Below, in pieces: positions 37,704 to 47,149 of a stretch of DNA of 64,000 bases. Below the pieces are notes generated by a model, which was given only the letters and a program-made list of their open reading frames with translations, made no database searches and had not been told where the DNA came from. Numbering within the stretch: the stretch's first letter is position 1; every line of letters begins with the position of its first letter. Source of the stretch: Sandaracinaceae bacterium (lineage in GTDB: Bacteria; Myxococcota_A; Polyangia; Polyangiales; Sandaracinaceae); NCBI GenBank assembly GCA_040218145.1, contig JAVJQK010000048.1, positions 1 through 64,000 of the forward strand, written 5' to 3'. A program made the position numbers and the translations under genes.

Positions 37704-39172
37704 CCTCCGGTCGGCGGAGGCTCGGACCCCGGCAGCTCCGGGTGGGATGTGCACGCGTCGATCGCTCCGTCGCAGAAGCCGGACTCGCACTGGGAGTGGC
37801 GCGCGCACTGCGCTCCGTCCTCGAGGAGGATCTCCGCGAAGCACTCCGCGCGGAGCACGGCTCGGACCGGCGGGTGCGCGTCGGGCGTGAGCGAGAGCTG
37901 CGGGCAGGTGCCGCGCTCGCCCTCCTGGTAGAAGAAGCCGCTCTCGCCCTCGAAGGGGACCTGGGCGACGGCGCAGATCTCCCGGCCCTCGCCGTCGTCG
38001 GCGAAGCGGGTGTACCCCGGGTGCGCGGAGCACGGGGTCCCCGGCGGGAGGGTGACCTGCACGCGGCACGGCACGCCGCTCGACTCACTGGTCGGCAGGG
38101 CGCGCACGAGGCAGACGCCCTCGAGCCGTGAGCCGATGCGGGCCCCGATCTCCGCCACCGCGGGGCCGAAGTCCTCGGTGCAGATGGTGGTCAGCACCGA
38201 GTCGGGTGACTGCTGCGCCAGCTGCGCGAGGCGCCGCGCCGGGTCGGCTTTGCCCAGGTCCTCTCCCTCCGCCGTGACCTCCTGGCAGGCGGGGCGGAGG
38301 CGGAGCCCCTGGGAGGGGTCGACGTACTCCCGGTACTGCATGTCCTCGGTCTCGAGGAGCGCGCCGATGTCGTCGCCGGCCCAGCCGGTCGGGATCCCCG
38401 CGATGGCCGCGAAGAGGAACATCTCCGGCTCGCGCTCCCCGCGGATCGAGGCCAGCACCTCGGAGACCGGGCGCAGGCGATCCCAGCGTCGAGAGCAGTG
38501 CACGTTCGCGGTCATGGTCATGACGTCGCTGAAGAAGGCGTCGTCGTTCTCGACCGAGCAGTCCTCCTCGTCGGTCACCACGACGAGCGCGAACAGGCTG
38601 TCGTCCCGCGGGAAGTCGTGCTCGACGCGCGCGCGCTCCGTGGCCCGCATCGCCGCCTCGAGCGGCTGCTCGAACGCGCAGCCGCCGATGCCGAGCCCCG
38701 CGACCACCCGCTCGACGTCCGTCGCGAGCGCGTCGGGGTCGTCGCCGCTCACCCACTCGAAGAGCCCCTCCCGGAGCGCGCCGTCCTCGCCCCGCGGCGC
38801 GCAGCGGCTGCCGGGGTACATGACGCTCCCGGTGCCCACGTCGGTGGTGGCGATGCCGATCCGGAGCGACTCGACCGCGGCCCAGTCCGGCTCACCGTCG
38901 GCGTCGTGGTCCGGCGGGGAGACGAGATCCCGGACGAGCGCGGGGATCTGGACCGCCAGGTTGTCTTGCTCCTGGCTCATGGAGCCGGAGTTGTCGATGA
39001 CGAAGAGCAGATCGACGCGGGTCACGCCGAAGTCGCCGACCGACACGTCCTGGCCGAAGCCGATGTTCGGGCCGATCGCGGTGCCCCGGCGCTCCAGACA
39101 GCCCGCCGACATCGGCAGCGTCAGCACCATCGACACGCAAATCACCCTCCAGAGCCGAGCGCTCCACCGCAT
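37700..39172 (-). CDS. von Willebrand A-like lipoprotein, second copy
   Basis: 490 aa from the ATG at 39172, GGAGG 6 nt upstream. Signal with lipobox PMSAGC. vWA domain with [40 protein letters not shown] and FAAIAGIPTGW. Cys-containing tail ending ARHSQCESGFCDGAIDACTS. Its layout follows the 35.6-37.4 kb gene (shared TDEEDCS and acidic loops), so the two are paralogues. The tail motif C....C..GFC is the same type seen in other lipoproteins here. Probably ligand- or metal-binding on the cell surface. Confidence 0.85.
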   Translation of the reverse strand: MRWSARLWRVICVSMVLTLPMSAGCLERRGTAIGPNIGFGQDVSVGDFGVTRVDLLFVIDNSGSMSQEQDNLAVQIPALVRDLVSPPDHDADGEPDWAAVESLRIGIATTDVGTGSVMYPGSRCAPRGEDGALREGLFEWVSGDDPDALATDVERVVAGLGIGGCAFEQPLEAAMRATERARVEHDFPRDDSLFALVVVTDEEDCSVENDDAFFSDVMTMTANVHCSRRWDRLRPVSEVLASIRGEREPEMFLFAAIAGIPTGWAGDDIGALLETEDMQYREYVDPSQGLRLRPACQEVTAEGEDLGKADPARRLAQLAQQSPDSVLTTICTEDFGPAVAEIGARIGSRLEGVCLVRALPTSESSGVPCRVQVTLPPGTPCSAHPGYTRFADDGEGREICAVAQVPFEGESGFFYQEGERGTCPQLSLTPDAHPPVRAVLRAECFAEILLEDGAQCARHSQCESGFCDGAIDACTSHPELPGSEPPPTGG

Positions 39173-39205
39173 GAGAGACCTCCGAGACTGAAATCCAACC
39201 CTCGG

Positions 39206-39225
39206 CTCCCCGACAGAACGGGGAG
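39206..39225 (-). terminator. Hairpin after the YdjM-type gene
   Basis: CTCCCCG-acagaa-CGGGGAG, a perfect 7-bp stem in the 101-bp gap between the YdjM-type gene (ends 39274) and the vWA gene start. No strong U tract on the minus strand; weak terminator candidate. Confidence 0.45.
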
Positions 39226-39273
39226 CGGCCGGGGCTTCGGAGGTGTGTCGTCCCGCGCCGGCGGGTTTTCCAC

Positions 39274-40290
39274 TCAAGGATGCGTGAGCAGCCGCCCGAG
39301 CGCGGACAGCTCGGCGCCCACGTCCATCTCGCGCTGGCGCTGCCACCGCTCGACGCCGCGCAAGTCGCCCTCACGGTCGTAGTGCGCGGTGGCGCCCCAC
39401 AGGGCGCGGGTCGGCTCGACGATCGAGCCGTAGCGGAGGTCCTCGACCACCACGTCGAACCCGGCGTCGACGTGCTCGAGCTCCGCGTGTGCGTAGCCCA
39501 TCGCGAACCACCGGAAGATGCGCAGCTCGTCGGTGCGCATCGCCGCGTCGACGAGCGGGTCCTCCTCGTCTCGGAGCGCGTCCCAGCGCAGCGGCCGCGG
39601 CGCCGAGAGGCTGCCGAGCGCGACCCGGAAGCGGCCCTCGCCGTCGCGCGCCACGATCCGATGCACGAACACGTTTCCCATGGTGGGCAGCGCCCGGATC
39701 TCACGCGACTCGAAGCCCTCGGCCGCGAGGGACGCCTCGGCCTGCGCGATGGCGCGCTGCGACTGCACGAAGCCGAACGCCAGGTAAGCGGTGGTGAACG
39801 CGAGCGCGCCGATGGCGACCCGCCGGCTCCGCGATCGGAGCTCGCCCCGCCACGCCCAGATCACCGCGACCAGCAGAGGCGCCGTGTAGACGAGATCGAT
39901 GATCGCCACCGCGTCGATCGCGTAGCGGTGCGCGCTGAGCGGGGCGAAGAGCTGCGTGCCATACGCCGTGCACACGTCGAGCGCGGGGTGCGTGACGAGC
40001 GCCCACCAGCTCAGGTGCGCCCACTGCCACCACGCCCCCTCGCGGCGGCCCCAGAAGCGCCAGGCGAGGTAGCCCAGGACCGGCGCGAGCAGGCTCTGGA
40101 CGATCCACGAGTGCGACGCCCCGCGGTGGTGGACCAACGCCTCCCACTCCCCGGCGAGGGCGGCCACCATGTCGAAGTCGGGCGCGACCCCGCAGAACGC
40201 GCCCCACGCGAGCGCCCTGCCACCGAGCTTCCCGCGAAAGCCGGCCTCCGCGATGGCGGCCCCGAGCAGGCCCTGGGTGATGGAGTCCAT
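39274..40290 (-). CDS. Membrane-bound metal-dependent hydrolase, YdjM/YbcI (DUF457) type
   Basis: 338 aa starting MDSITQGLLGAAIAEA, the hallmark N-terminus of the YdjM family, with conserved metal-ligand segments CGVAPDFDM, HHRGASHSWI and ALVTHPALDVCTAYGTQLF. Four to five hydrophobic helices (LLAPVLGYLAWRFW; IIDLVYTAPLLVAVIWAW; VAIGALAFTTAYLAFGF). A soluble C-terminal half of about 150 aa is longer than in E. coli YdjM. Inner-membrane protein; some relatives are linked to the LexA regulon, but no SOS box was recognised here. It starts 3 nt after the stop of the STAS-like gene, in an operon with GST. Confidence 0.85.
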   Translation of the reverse strand: MDSITQGLLGAAIAEAGFRGKLGGRALAWGAFCGVAPDFDMVAALAGEWEALVHHRGASHSWIVQSLLAPVLGYLAWRFWGRREGAWWQWAHLSWWALVTHPALDVCTAYGTQLFAPLSAHRYAIDAVAIIDLVYTAPLLVAVIWAWRGELRSRSRRVAIGALAFTTAYLAFGFVQSQRAIAQAEASLAAEGFESREIRALPTMGNVFVHRIVARDGEGRFRVALGSLSAPRPLRWDALRDEEDPLVDAAMRTDELRIFRWFAMGYAHAELEHVDAGFDVVVEDLRYGSIVEPTRALWGATAHYDREGDLRGVERWQRQREMDVGAELSALGRLLTHP

Positions 40291-40293
40291 GCG

Positions 40294-40686
40294 TCAGCGG
40301 GCGTGCCGAACCGCGGCGGCTTCGTCGGTGAAGACGACGCCGACGTTCGGACAGCAGTCCGTCACCACTCGCTGGAGCTGGAGCTTCTGGACGGCGTGGT
40401 CGCCGACCAGCACCGCCACCGGCCGCCGCGCGCGCTCGAACGACTCCAGCATCTGCCCGAGCGCCTCCTGCGTCTTGGGGCCCGTCACCGGGGGCGCCTG
40501 CCGAAGATCGAACACGAGCGCCCGCGCCGGACCGCGCGCGAGGGCCTTGAAGTGAGAGATCTTCTCCTTCGCCCACGCGGCGCCCGTTTGCCCATCGACG
40601 TCGGGGCGTCGCCAGACCACACAGCGCGCGATGCCCTCGTCCAGCTCGATGCGGTAGTTCCCGCCCTCGGCGTAGACGCTCGACAT
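40294..40686 (-). CDS. STAS-like (SpoIIAA-fold) small protein
   Basis: 130 aa, no signal. Pattern of beta strand, helix and strand units: RIELDEGIARCVVWRRP, ARALVFDLRQAPPVTGPKTQEALGQMLESFERARRPVAVLVGDHAVQKLQLQRVV, VGVVFTDEAAAV. This resembles SpoIIAA/STAS-like domains common in myxobacteria, including the protein at 53935-54402 in this window (both end in a TDEEA-type strand and helix). No catalytic motif. Start is 3 nt after the GST stop and its end is 3 nt before the YdjM start. Confidence 0.65.
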   Translation of the reverse strand: MSSVYAEGGNYRIELDEGIARCVVWRRPDVDGQTGAAWAKEKISHFKALARGPARALVFDLRQAPPVTGPKTQEALGQMLESFERARRPVAVLVGDHAVQKLQLQRVVTDCCPNVGVVFTDEAAAVRHAR

Positions 40687-40689
40687 GCA

Positions 40690-41307
40690 TCAGCCCTGGG
40701 GCGGTCTCGTCTTCTTGAACGCGGCGCGCTCACTCAGGGGCGCGAACCACGCGCGCACCGCCGGGTACGGCGTCAGATCGATGCCCGCGAAGTCGCACAG
40801 GCCGATCGACTCGGCGATGGCGATGTCCGCCACCGTCAGCGCGTCGCCGACGACGTGCTTGCGGCCCTCGAGGTGCCCGTTCAGCACGGTGAGCGGCGGC
40901 TTCGCGGCCGCCACCTTCTCGGCGTGCGCGGCCTCGTCGAAGGGCTGCCCCATCGACGCGTAGAGCTTCATCATCCACGGGTCGAGGCACGTCGCGGCCA
41001 GGTCGGCCGCCTGCCACGCGAGCCACTGCCACACCTGCGCCCGGCCCTCCGCGTCTCCGGGCAGCAACTTCCCGTGCTTGTCCGCAATATAGAAGAGGAT
41101 GGCGTTCGACTCGTACAGCACGAAGTCGCCGTCCTTGAGGACCGGCACGCGACCGTTCGGGTTCAGCGCGAGGAAGTCGGGCTTCTTCTGCGCTCCGGAC
41201 ATGAGGTCGACGGCGGTGTGCTCATAGCTCGCGCCCACCTCTTCCAGCGCCCACGTCACCTTGCGCGCGTTGTGAGAGAACTTGTTTCCCAGGATCTCGA
41301 TCGACAT
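40690..41307 (-). CDS. Glutathione S-transferase family protein
   Basis: 205 aa. N-terminal thioredoxin-fold half with SHNARKVTWALEEVGASYE (theta/beta-type Ser/Asn at the active site), NPNGRVPVLKDGDFVLYESNAILFYI (cis-Pro and ESNAI glutathione-contact motif), and all-helical C-terminal half with VGDALTVADIAIAESIGL. Conjugates or reduces with glutathione or a similar thiol in the cytosol; substrate unknown. First gene of a three-gene unit with 3-nt spacings. Confidence 0.9.
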   Translation of the reverse strand: MSIEILGNKFSHNARKVTWALEEVGASYEHTAVDLMSGAQKKPDFLALNPNGRVPVLKDGDFVLYESNAILFYIADKHGKLLPGDAEGRAQVWQWLAWQAADLAATCLDPWMMKLYASMGQPFDEAAHAEKVAAAKPPLTVLNGHLEGRKHVVGDALTVADIAIAESIGLCDFAGIDLTPYPAVRAWFAPLSERAAFKKTRPPQG

Positions 41308-41346
41308 GATTCCCTCCTACCGCCATCGCCCCACCGAAACGGCGCA

Positions 41347-41372
41347 GGGCCGAATCCTCTCGGATCCGGCCC
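41347..41372 (-). terminator. Hairpin after the 41.4-42.5 kb lipoprotein gene
   Basis: GGGCCGAATCC (41347-41357) and GGATCCGGCCC (41362-41372) form an 11-bp stem with one mismatch and a TCTC loop, placed between the lipoprotein stop at 41395 and the GST start. Possible terminator without strong U tract. Confidence 0.45.
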
Positions 41373-41394
41373 CGCGATGCAACGCTCCCGTCGT

Positions 41395-42453
41395 TCAGTC
41401 GTCGTGGCTCGGGCTGTCTCCCGAGCCCGGCGCCGCGCGGTACACGAACGACTCCATGGAGACCGTGTAGTCGTCGCGGTTCGGGCGGTAGCGCATGCAG
41501 TACTCGAGCGGGTAGTAGCCCGAGGTCGCCCACTCCGAGGGGAGCTTCAGCGGCACGCAGGTGTCGGGCTCCGAGAGCAGGTACTGGCGCGTGATCATCG
41601 GCTCGTAGAAGGCGATCTCGCCATCCCAGGCGCCGTAGATCCAGGTGTGGTCGAACGAGCCCGGGTCGGTGAACTCGTGCCCGCTCAGGTCGATGAGGTG
41701 GTCGCCCATCGCGACCTCGGCCGCGCCGAGGCTCTGGTAGTCGGTGGGGATGAACTGCGGCGGGATGGGCGCGGTGGCGACGTCGTAGTCGTCGCAGTCG
41801 ATGAGCAGCGCGCACGGCCCCGCGTCGATGCTGTTCCGCGTGGCCAGGTCGAGGCTGTAGAAGTGGAAGTCGAAGTGCGGGTACGTGTAGACGCCCGGCG
41901 GCGCGTGGCCCATCGTGTTCCAGTTGATGAGCATCCACTCGAACGGCATGTCGGTGTCGTTCACCGCGACGTCGGGGAGGAAGAGGACCGACTCGTGGCC
42001 GCCCATGCACTCCATGCCCACCATGTCGTTCTGGATGACGCCGTCGCCGTTGACGTCGAAGCAGTGGTTGCCGTCGGTCATCGCGGTCGGCAGGTTCTGC
42101 AGCGTGCTGGCCGGGAAATTCACGCCGACGGCCAGCGGGGCGCCCGCGTCGTCGTACTGCGCGTAGGTCTGGAAGTAGCCGTCACCCCGGTCGCCGGCGT
42201 CGCCGTATTCGTAGCAGGGCCCCGGGTACGACAGTGTGCGCGCGGTGATCCGCTCGGCCACCCGGCGCGGCACGCGGACGTCGATCTCCCGGTCCGGGTT
42301 TCGCTGCGGCACCAGGCAGAGATCCACCAGGCCTCCCCGGCGCAGCTCCGCCTCGCTCGCCCCCACGTCCCCCGCCTCGCCCAAGTCGGCGGCGCAACCC
42401 ACCACGGTCAGCGCCATCACACAACCCACTGTCACCGCTCGCATCGTTCGCAT
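41395..42453 (-). CDS. Lipoprotein of unknown function
   Basis: 352 aa from the ATG at 42453, with GGAGGGAAGG shortly upstream; the longer frame to 42504 lacks this. Lipobox TVVGCAAD. The mature domain has HCFDVNGDGVIQNDM (a Ca2+-loop-like DxNxDG segment), MECMGGHESVLFLPDVAVND, YTYPHFDFHFYS and a His/Asp-rich core (PHFDFHFY, GDHLIDLSGHEF) that could bind metal. The HFDFHFY segment recalls TTHB210/DUF5602-type proteins but the assignment is uncertain. Isolated gene. Confidence 0.75.
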   Translation of the reverse strand: MRTMRAVTVGCVMALTVVGCAADLGEAGDVGASEAELRRGGLVDLCLVPQRNPDREIDVRVPRRVAERITARTLSYPGPCYEYGDAGDRGDGYFQTYAQYDDAGAPLAVGVNFPASTLQNLPTAMTDGNHCFDVNGDGVIQNDMVGMECMGGHESVLFLPDVAVNDTDMPFEWMLINWNTMGHAPPGVYTYPHFDFHFYSLDLATRNSIDAGPCALLIDCDDYDVATAPIPPQFIPTDYQSLGAAEVAMGDHLIDLSGHEFTDPGSFDHTWIYGAWDGEIAFYEPMITRQYLLSEPDTCVPLKLPSEWATSGYYPLEYCMRYRPNRDDYTVSMESFVYRAAPGSGDSPSHDD

Positions 42454-42764
42454 GGACCTTCCCTCCCCAAGATTGGACTGTACGAACCCTGCGCACTGTC
42501 TCATTCCGGTGCAAGCGGTCGATTTTCAGTGTGGCGGAATATCACTCTGGACCCACTGTGCATCCGTTCGGGCTATTCACCGCTTTCCTTCATGATCTCG
42601 GTGAGTAAGAGAAACCTGGCCCACCGTGTGACAGGAGAGTAACAAGCACCCATTAGCCGCACTTGGGGGCTATTGAAGAGCGCCTCCGAGCGGGTATGAA
42701 TCGACCGCCTCGCGTTCGCCCGGGAACGTGAGCGAGCTTCCCAGCGAAGCGCTGACGAAGAGGC
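42454..42764. other. Intergenic region, more AT-rich than surroundings
   Basis: 311 bp between ttcA (3' end) and the lipoprotein start. It is visibly more AT-rich than most of the window, carries the leader of the lipoprotein gene at its left end, and holds no gene, RNA or repeat that I recognise. No convincing sigma-70 promoter was found, although TACAGT near 42480 could be part of one. Confidence 0.5.
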
Positions 42765-43583
<819 letters not shown>

Positions 43584-43675
43584 GGAGGGTCAGGGGTAGC
43601 GGCGCGGCGAAGGCGGAGCAAACTGCGGCGAGACGTCTCCTCGCAACGGAGGTCTCGGGTGCTATCGTCGGGCCG

Positions 43676-44023
43676 ATGGGCGACGACCCGGCGCACTTTC
43701 GACGGACTGCGCGCGAGCCGGTCGAGCTGACCGTGCGTTTTCGGCGCGACGCCGAGGACGCCGCGCTCGAGCACTCCGGCCGGCTCGTCGATCTCGGCAT
43801 GGGCGGCGCCCAGGTGAAGTGCGAGCAGCCCCCGCGCGTCGAAGAGCGCGTGCGCCTCGTGCTCTCGGCTCCCTCCGCGTGGGATCCCCTCGATCTGCCC
43901 GCCGTCGTGCGGTGGGTCGAGGACACCACGTTCGGGGTCGCCTTCGGAGAGCTGTCCCGCGCCCAGGCCTCGGCGCTCTACGAGCTGCTGGCCGCGTCTC
44001 GCTTCGCGGAGGCGGCCCGATGA
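43676..44023 (+). CDS. PilZ domain protein
   Basis: 115 aa, essentially one PilZ domain: RRTAREPVELTVRF (the RxxxR c-di-GMP-binding stretch), SGRLVDLGMGGAQVKC (D/NxSxxG-like, here DLGMGG) and VVRWVEDTTFGVAFGEL. c-di-GMP binding is likely but the DxSxxG Ser is Gly, which may weaken it. The stop overlaps the next start (ATGA at 44020-44023), coupling it to a Ser/Thr kinase, so the domain may act as a c-di-GMP input for that kinase. Confidence 0.85.
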   Translation: MGDDPAHFRRTAREPVELTVRFRRDAEDAALEHSGRLVDLGMGGAQVKCEQPPRVEERVRLVLSAPSAWDPLDLPAVVRWVEDTTFGVAFGELSRAQASALYELLAASRFAEAAR

Positions 44024-45804
44024 CCGATCCCGGCGCGAGCGCGGAGCAGAGCCACCCCGGCGACGAGGGCGGGAGCTACGCCGACTGGGTCGGCCGCGTC
44101 ATCGACGACCGCTACCGCATCGAGGGCATGCTGGGCGAGGGCGGCATGGGCGCCGTCTTCGAGGCCGAGCACCTCAAGCTGATGAAGCGGGTCGCCCTGA
44201 AGGTGATCCACCCCCAGTTCGCCGGCGACGGCGAGGTGGCCAAGCGCTTCGTGCGCGAGGCGATGGCGAGCGCCCAGATGGAGCATCCGCACGTGGCCTC
44301 GGCCACGGACTACGGGACGCTCGAGGAGGGCGGCGCCTATCTGGTGATGCAGCTCATCCGCGGCGAGTCGCTCCGGGACGTGCTCGCGCAGTCGGGCGCG
44401 CTCGGGTGGGTGCGCGCGTGCGAGGTCGGGGCTCAGGTCGCAGACGCGCTCTCGGACGCGCACAAGCGCGGCATCGTGCACCGCGATCTGAAGCCCGACA
44501 ACGTCATGCTCGAGCCGCGCGACGACGGCAGCCGCCTGGTCAAGGTGCTCGACTTCGGGATCGCGCGCGTCGCGGACGAGAAGCTCACCCAGAGCGGTCA
44601 GGCGCTGACGCGGGTCGGCACGGTCATCGGGACGCCCGGCTACATGGCGCCCGAGCAGGCGCTGGGGGAGTCGGTCGACTTCCGCGTCGATCTCTACGCG
44701 CTCGGTCTCCTCCTCTACGAGATGGCCACGGGCAAGCGGCTGTTCGAGATCGACGACCTGACCGCCATCGTCACCCGACAGCTCACCGAGGACTGCCCGC
44801 GGGTCTCCGAGCTCGTGCGCGACGTCCCGATCGAGCTCGACGACCTGGTGGCGCGCATGCTCGAGAAGGACCGCGAGCGGCGCCCGGAGAGCGCGGGCGA
44901 CGTGCGCGAGGCGCTGCGGAGCCTGATCCTCGGCGCGACGCTCCAGGCGGTCGCGAGCGGAGAGCAGGAGATCCCGAAGCTCGGCACGACGGAGCTCGCG
45001 GGCGCCAGCGCGCGCGAGCCGACGCCGCTGAGCGTGAGGCTCGAGCCCAGGGAGGACCCGAAGAGGCCGCCCGCGGCCGTCGCCCCGACGATGATGGCCG
45101 CCCCCACGCCGAGCCCTTCGGCTCCGAACGGCGGCTCCCAGCACGGCGCCGCGAGCCCGGCCCCCTCCACGGCCGGGCGGCGCGCCTCCATCCCGACGCC
45201 CATCCGGGAGACGGCGGCCGCGGCGCGGGCCTCGACGATGGACGCCCTGGAGAAGGTGAAGGCCAAGGGGCTGCCGCTGCCGCTCCTCGGCGCGGGGTGC
45301 GCGGGTCTGACCTTGCTCGGGATCACGCTCCTGGGGATCGCCATCTTCGGCGGCTCGGGAGACCTCGTGAAGCAAGAGCACGAGCGCCCCGTCGTGGTCG
45401 AGCCCACCGAGGAGGAGGACGAGGCCCCCCTCGTCCCGAGCCTCCCGATCCCGGACGCCATCCCCGCCGCCCTCAGCCAGGCCCACGCCGACGTGCTGCT
45501 CTCGGAGAGCCGGCGGGATCGTCGCCGCGCGGCGCAGACGATCCTCGCCCACGAGCCCCGCGACGACGTGCCGGAGTTCCTCGTCGTGGTGGCGGAGCTC
45601 GAGCGGGCCACGACCTGCAACCGCAAGAAGCCGCACGTGGAGCGGCTGGGCGAGCTGGGCGATCCGCGCGCGCTGCCCGCCCTCGAGCGCCTCGACGCCT
45701 CGCCCCGGAACGGCTGCCGGCGGCTCTTCCAGCGCTTCGACTGCTACGGCTGCATGCGCGACGCGCTCACGACCTCGATCGAGGCGCTCCGCTCCGAGAT
45801 GTGA
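44020..45804 (+). CDS. Ser/Thr protein kinase, membrane-anchored
   Basis: 594 aa from the ATG in the ATGA overlap with the PilZ gene. Hanks-type kinase (about 32-295): LGEGGMGAVFEAEH G-loop, Lys61 (VALKVIHPQF), HRDLKPDN (154-161), DFG (178-180), GTPGYMAPEQALGE. A Pro/Ala/Ser linker and one membrane helix (GAGCAGLTLLGITLLGIAIFGG, about 425-446) follow, then an outer C-terminal part with a Cys-containing end (TCNRKKPHVERLGELGDPRALPALERLDAS) that looks like a HEAT-like repeat. Complete catalytic set, so active. Coupled to a PilZ protein. Confidence 0.92.
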   Translation: MTDPGASAEQSHPGDEGGSYADWVGRVIDDRYRIEGMLGEGGMGAVFEAEHLKLMKRVALKVIHPQFAGDGEVAKRFVREAMASAQMEHPHVASATDYGTLEEGGAYLVMQLIRGESLRDVLAQSGALGWVRACEVGAQVADALSDAHKRGIVHRDLKPDNVMLEPRDDGSRLVKVLDFGIARVADEKLTQSGQALTRVGTVIGTPGYMAPEQALGESVDFRVDLYALGLLLYEMATGKRLFEIDDLTAIVTRQLTEDCPRVSELVRDVPIELDDLVARMLEKDRERRPESAGDVREALRSLILGATLQAVASGEQEIPKLGTTELAGASAREPTPLSVRLEPREDPKRPPAAVAPTMMAAPTPSPSAPNGGSQHGAASPAPSTAGRRASIPTPIRETAAAARASTMDALEKVKAKGLPLPLLGAGCAGLTLLGITLLGIAIFGGSGDLVKQEHERPVVVEPTEEEDEAPLVPSLPIPDAIPAALSQAHADVLLSESRRDRRRAAQTILAHEPRDDVPEFLVVVAELERATTCNRKKPHVERLGELGDPRALPALERLDASPRNGCRRLFQRFDCYGCMRDALTTSIEALRSEM

Positions 45805-45809
45805 GCGGC

Positions 45810-47096
45810 TCAGCCCTTCGGGCGCCGGATCGAGACGGCGCGGGCGTGCGCCTCGAGGCCCTCGAGCCGGGCGAGCGACTCGAGCAGGTCCGCCTGCCGC
45901 GCGATCGCCTCGGGCTGGTAGCGGATCAACGAGGTCCGCACGACGAAGTCGTACACGCCGAGCGGCGACGTGAAGCGCGCGGCGCCGCCCGTGGGCAGCA
46001 CGTGGCTCGGCCCGGCCGCGTAGTCGCCCGCCGCCTCGGGGGTGTGATCTCCGAGGAACGCCGCGCCCGCCGCCCCGATGTGCTCGAGCAGCGCCTCCGG
46101 CTCGCGGACCTGGAGCGAGAGGTGCTCGGCGGCCAGGGCGTCCGCCACGCGCGCCGCCTCCTCCAGGTCGCCCACCACGAAACATGCTGCGTTGTCACGC
46201 ACCGAGGCCTCCGCGACCGCCCTGCGGGGGAGGTCCGCGAGCTGGCGCTCGAGCGCGGCCTGGACCGCCTCGGCCTGCGCGCGCGAGAGCGTGACCAGGA
46301 GCGCGTAGGCGTCCTCGTCGTGCTCGGCCTGGCTCAGCAGATCCGCGGCGACGACCTCCGGGCTCGCCTCGTCGTCCGCGACCACCAGGATCTCGCTCGG
46401 CCCGGCGATGCCGTCGATGTCGACGATGCCGAAGACGAGGCGCTTGGCGCACGCGACGTAGATGTTCCCGGGGCCGACGATCTTGTCGACGCGGCGCACC
46501 GTCTGTGTGCCGTAGGCGAGCGCCCCGATGGCCTGCGCGCCGCCCGCGTCGATCACCTCGGTGACGCCCGCGATCTCGGCCGCGGCGAGCACCTCGGGGG
46601 TGGGGCGTGGCGTCGCCAGGACGATGCGCGGCACCCCCGCCACCGAAGCGGGCACGGCCGTCATCAGGACCGAAGACGGGTAGCGCGCCTTGCCGCCGGG
46701 GGCGTAGACGCCCGCCGCCTTCACCGGGCGCACACGCTGCCCGAGGCGGACGCCGTCCTCCTCGTAGACGAACCCGGGCTCCCTCTGGTGCAGGTGATAG
46801 CGGCGGATGCGCTCCGCGGCGGCGCCGAGCGCCTCTCGCACCTCGGCCGGGGCCTTCGCGGCCTCCGCGCGCCAGACCGCGTCGGGGAGCGCGACCGCGC
46901 TCGGGCGCCGCTGCTCGAAGCGCTCGGTGAGGTCCAGGACGGCGTCGTCACCGCGCTCTTTCACCGCGCGCAGGATCTCGCGCACCGCGGGCTCGACTCG
47001 CTCGAGGTCCGCGTCGCCGCGATGGGCCAGCGCGCCCAGAGCTCGATCGTACGCGTCGGTGCCTCGGTCGTGGATCGCGAACATCGCCGATCTCAT
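45810..47096 (-). CDS. hisD: Histidinol dehydrogenase
   Basis: 428 aa from the ATG at 47096. HisD hallmarks: GVYAPGGKARYPSSVLM, ASVAGVPRIVLATP, DKIVGPGNIYVACAKR, IAGPSEILVVAD, DLLSQAEHDEDAYA with the zinc-binding and catalytic Gln/His, and C-terminal GPSHVLPTGGAARFTSPLGVYDF. It performs the last two oxidation steps of histidine synthesis. No other his gene is in the window. It is convergent with the kinase gene (5-nt gap) and divergent from the DnaJ-type gene across 53 bp. Confidence 0.93.
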   Translation of the reverse strand: MRSAMFAIHDRGTDAYDRALGALAHRGDADLERVEPAVREILRAVKERGDDAVLDLTERFEQRRPSAVALPDAVWRAEAAKAPAEVREALGAAAERIRRYHLHQREPGFVYEEDGVRLGQRVRPVKAAGVYAPGGKARYPSSVLMTAVPASVAGVPRIVLATPRPTPEVLAAAEIAGVTEVIDAGGAQAIGALAYGTQTVRRVDKIVGPGNIYVACAKRLVFGIVDIDGIAGPSEILVVADDEASPEVVAADLLSQAEHDEDAYALLVTLSRAQAEAVQAALERQLADLPRRAVAEASVRDNAACFVVGDLEEAARVADALAAEHLSLQVREPEALLEHIGAAGAAFLGDHTPEAAGDYAAGPSHVLPTGGAARFTSPLGVYDFVVRTSLIRYQPEAIARQADLLESLARLEGLEAHARAVSIRRPKG

Positions 47097-47149
47097 AGCG
47101 CAAGGCTGCCCTCGAAACGACCGGCCCGAGTGTGCCATGATGGCCGCGC

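Noticed and set aside
39280-42642. 1120-codon + strand open frame
   Set aside because: Antisense to YdjM, STAS-like, GST and lipoprotein genes, all with recognisable products. The frame has no motif and is a composition artefact.
43629-43657. Imperfect inverted repeat (GAGAC...GTCTC) between ttcA and the PilZ gene as an operator
   Set aside because: Short, interrupted, no regulator gene adjacent. Not strong enough to report as a site.
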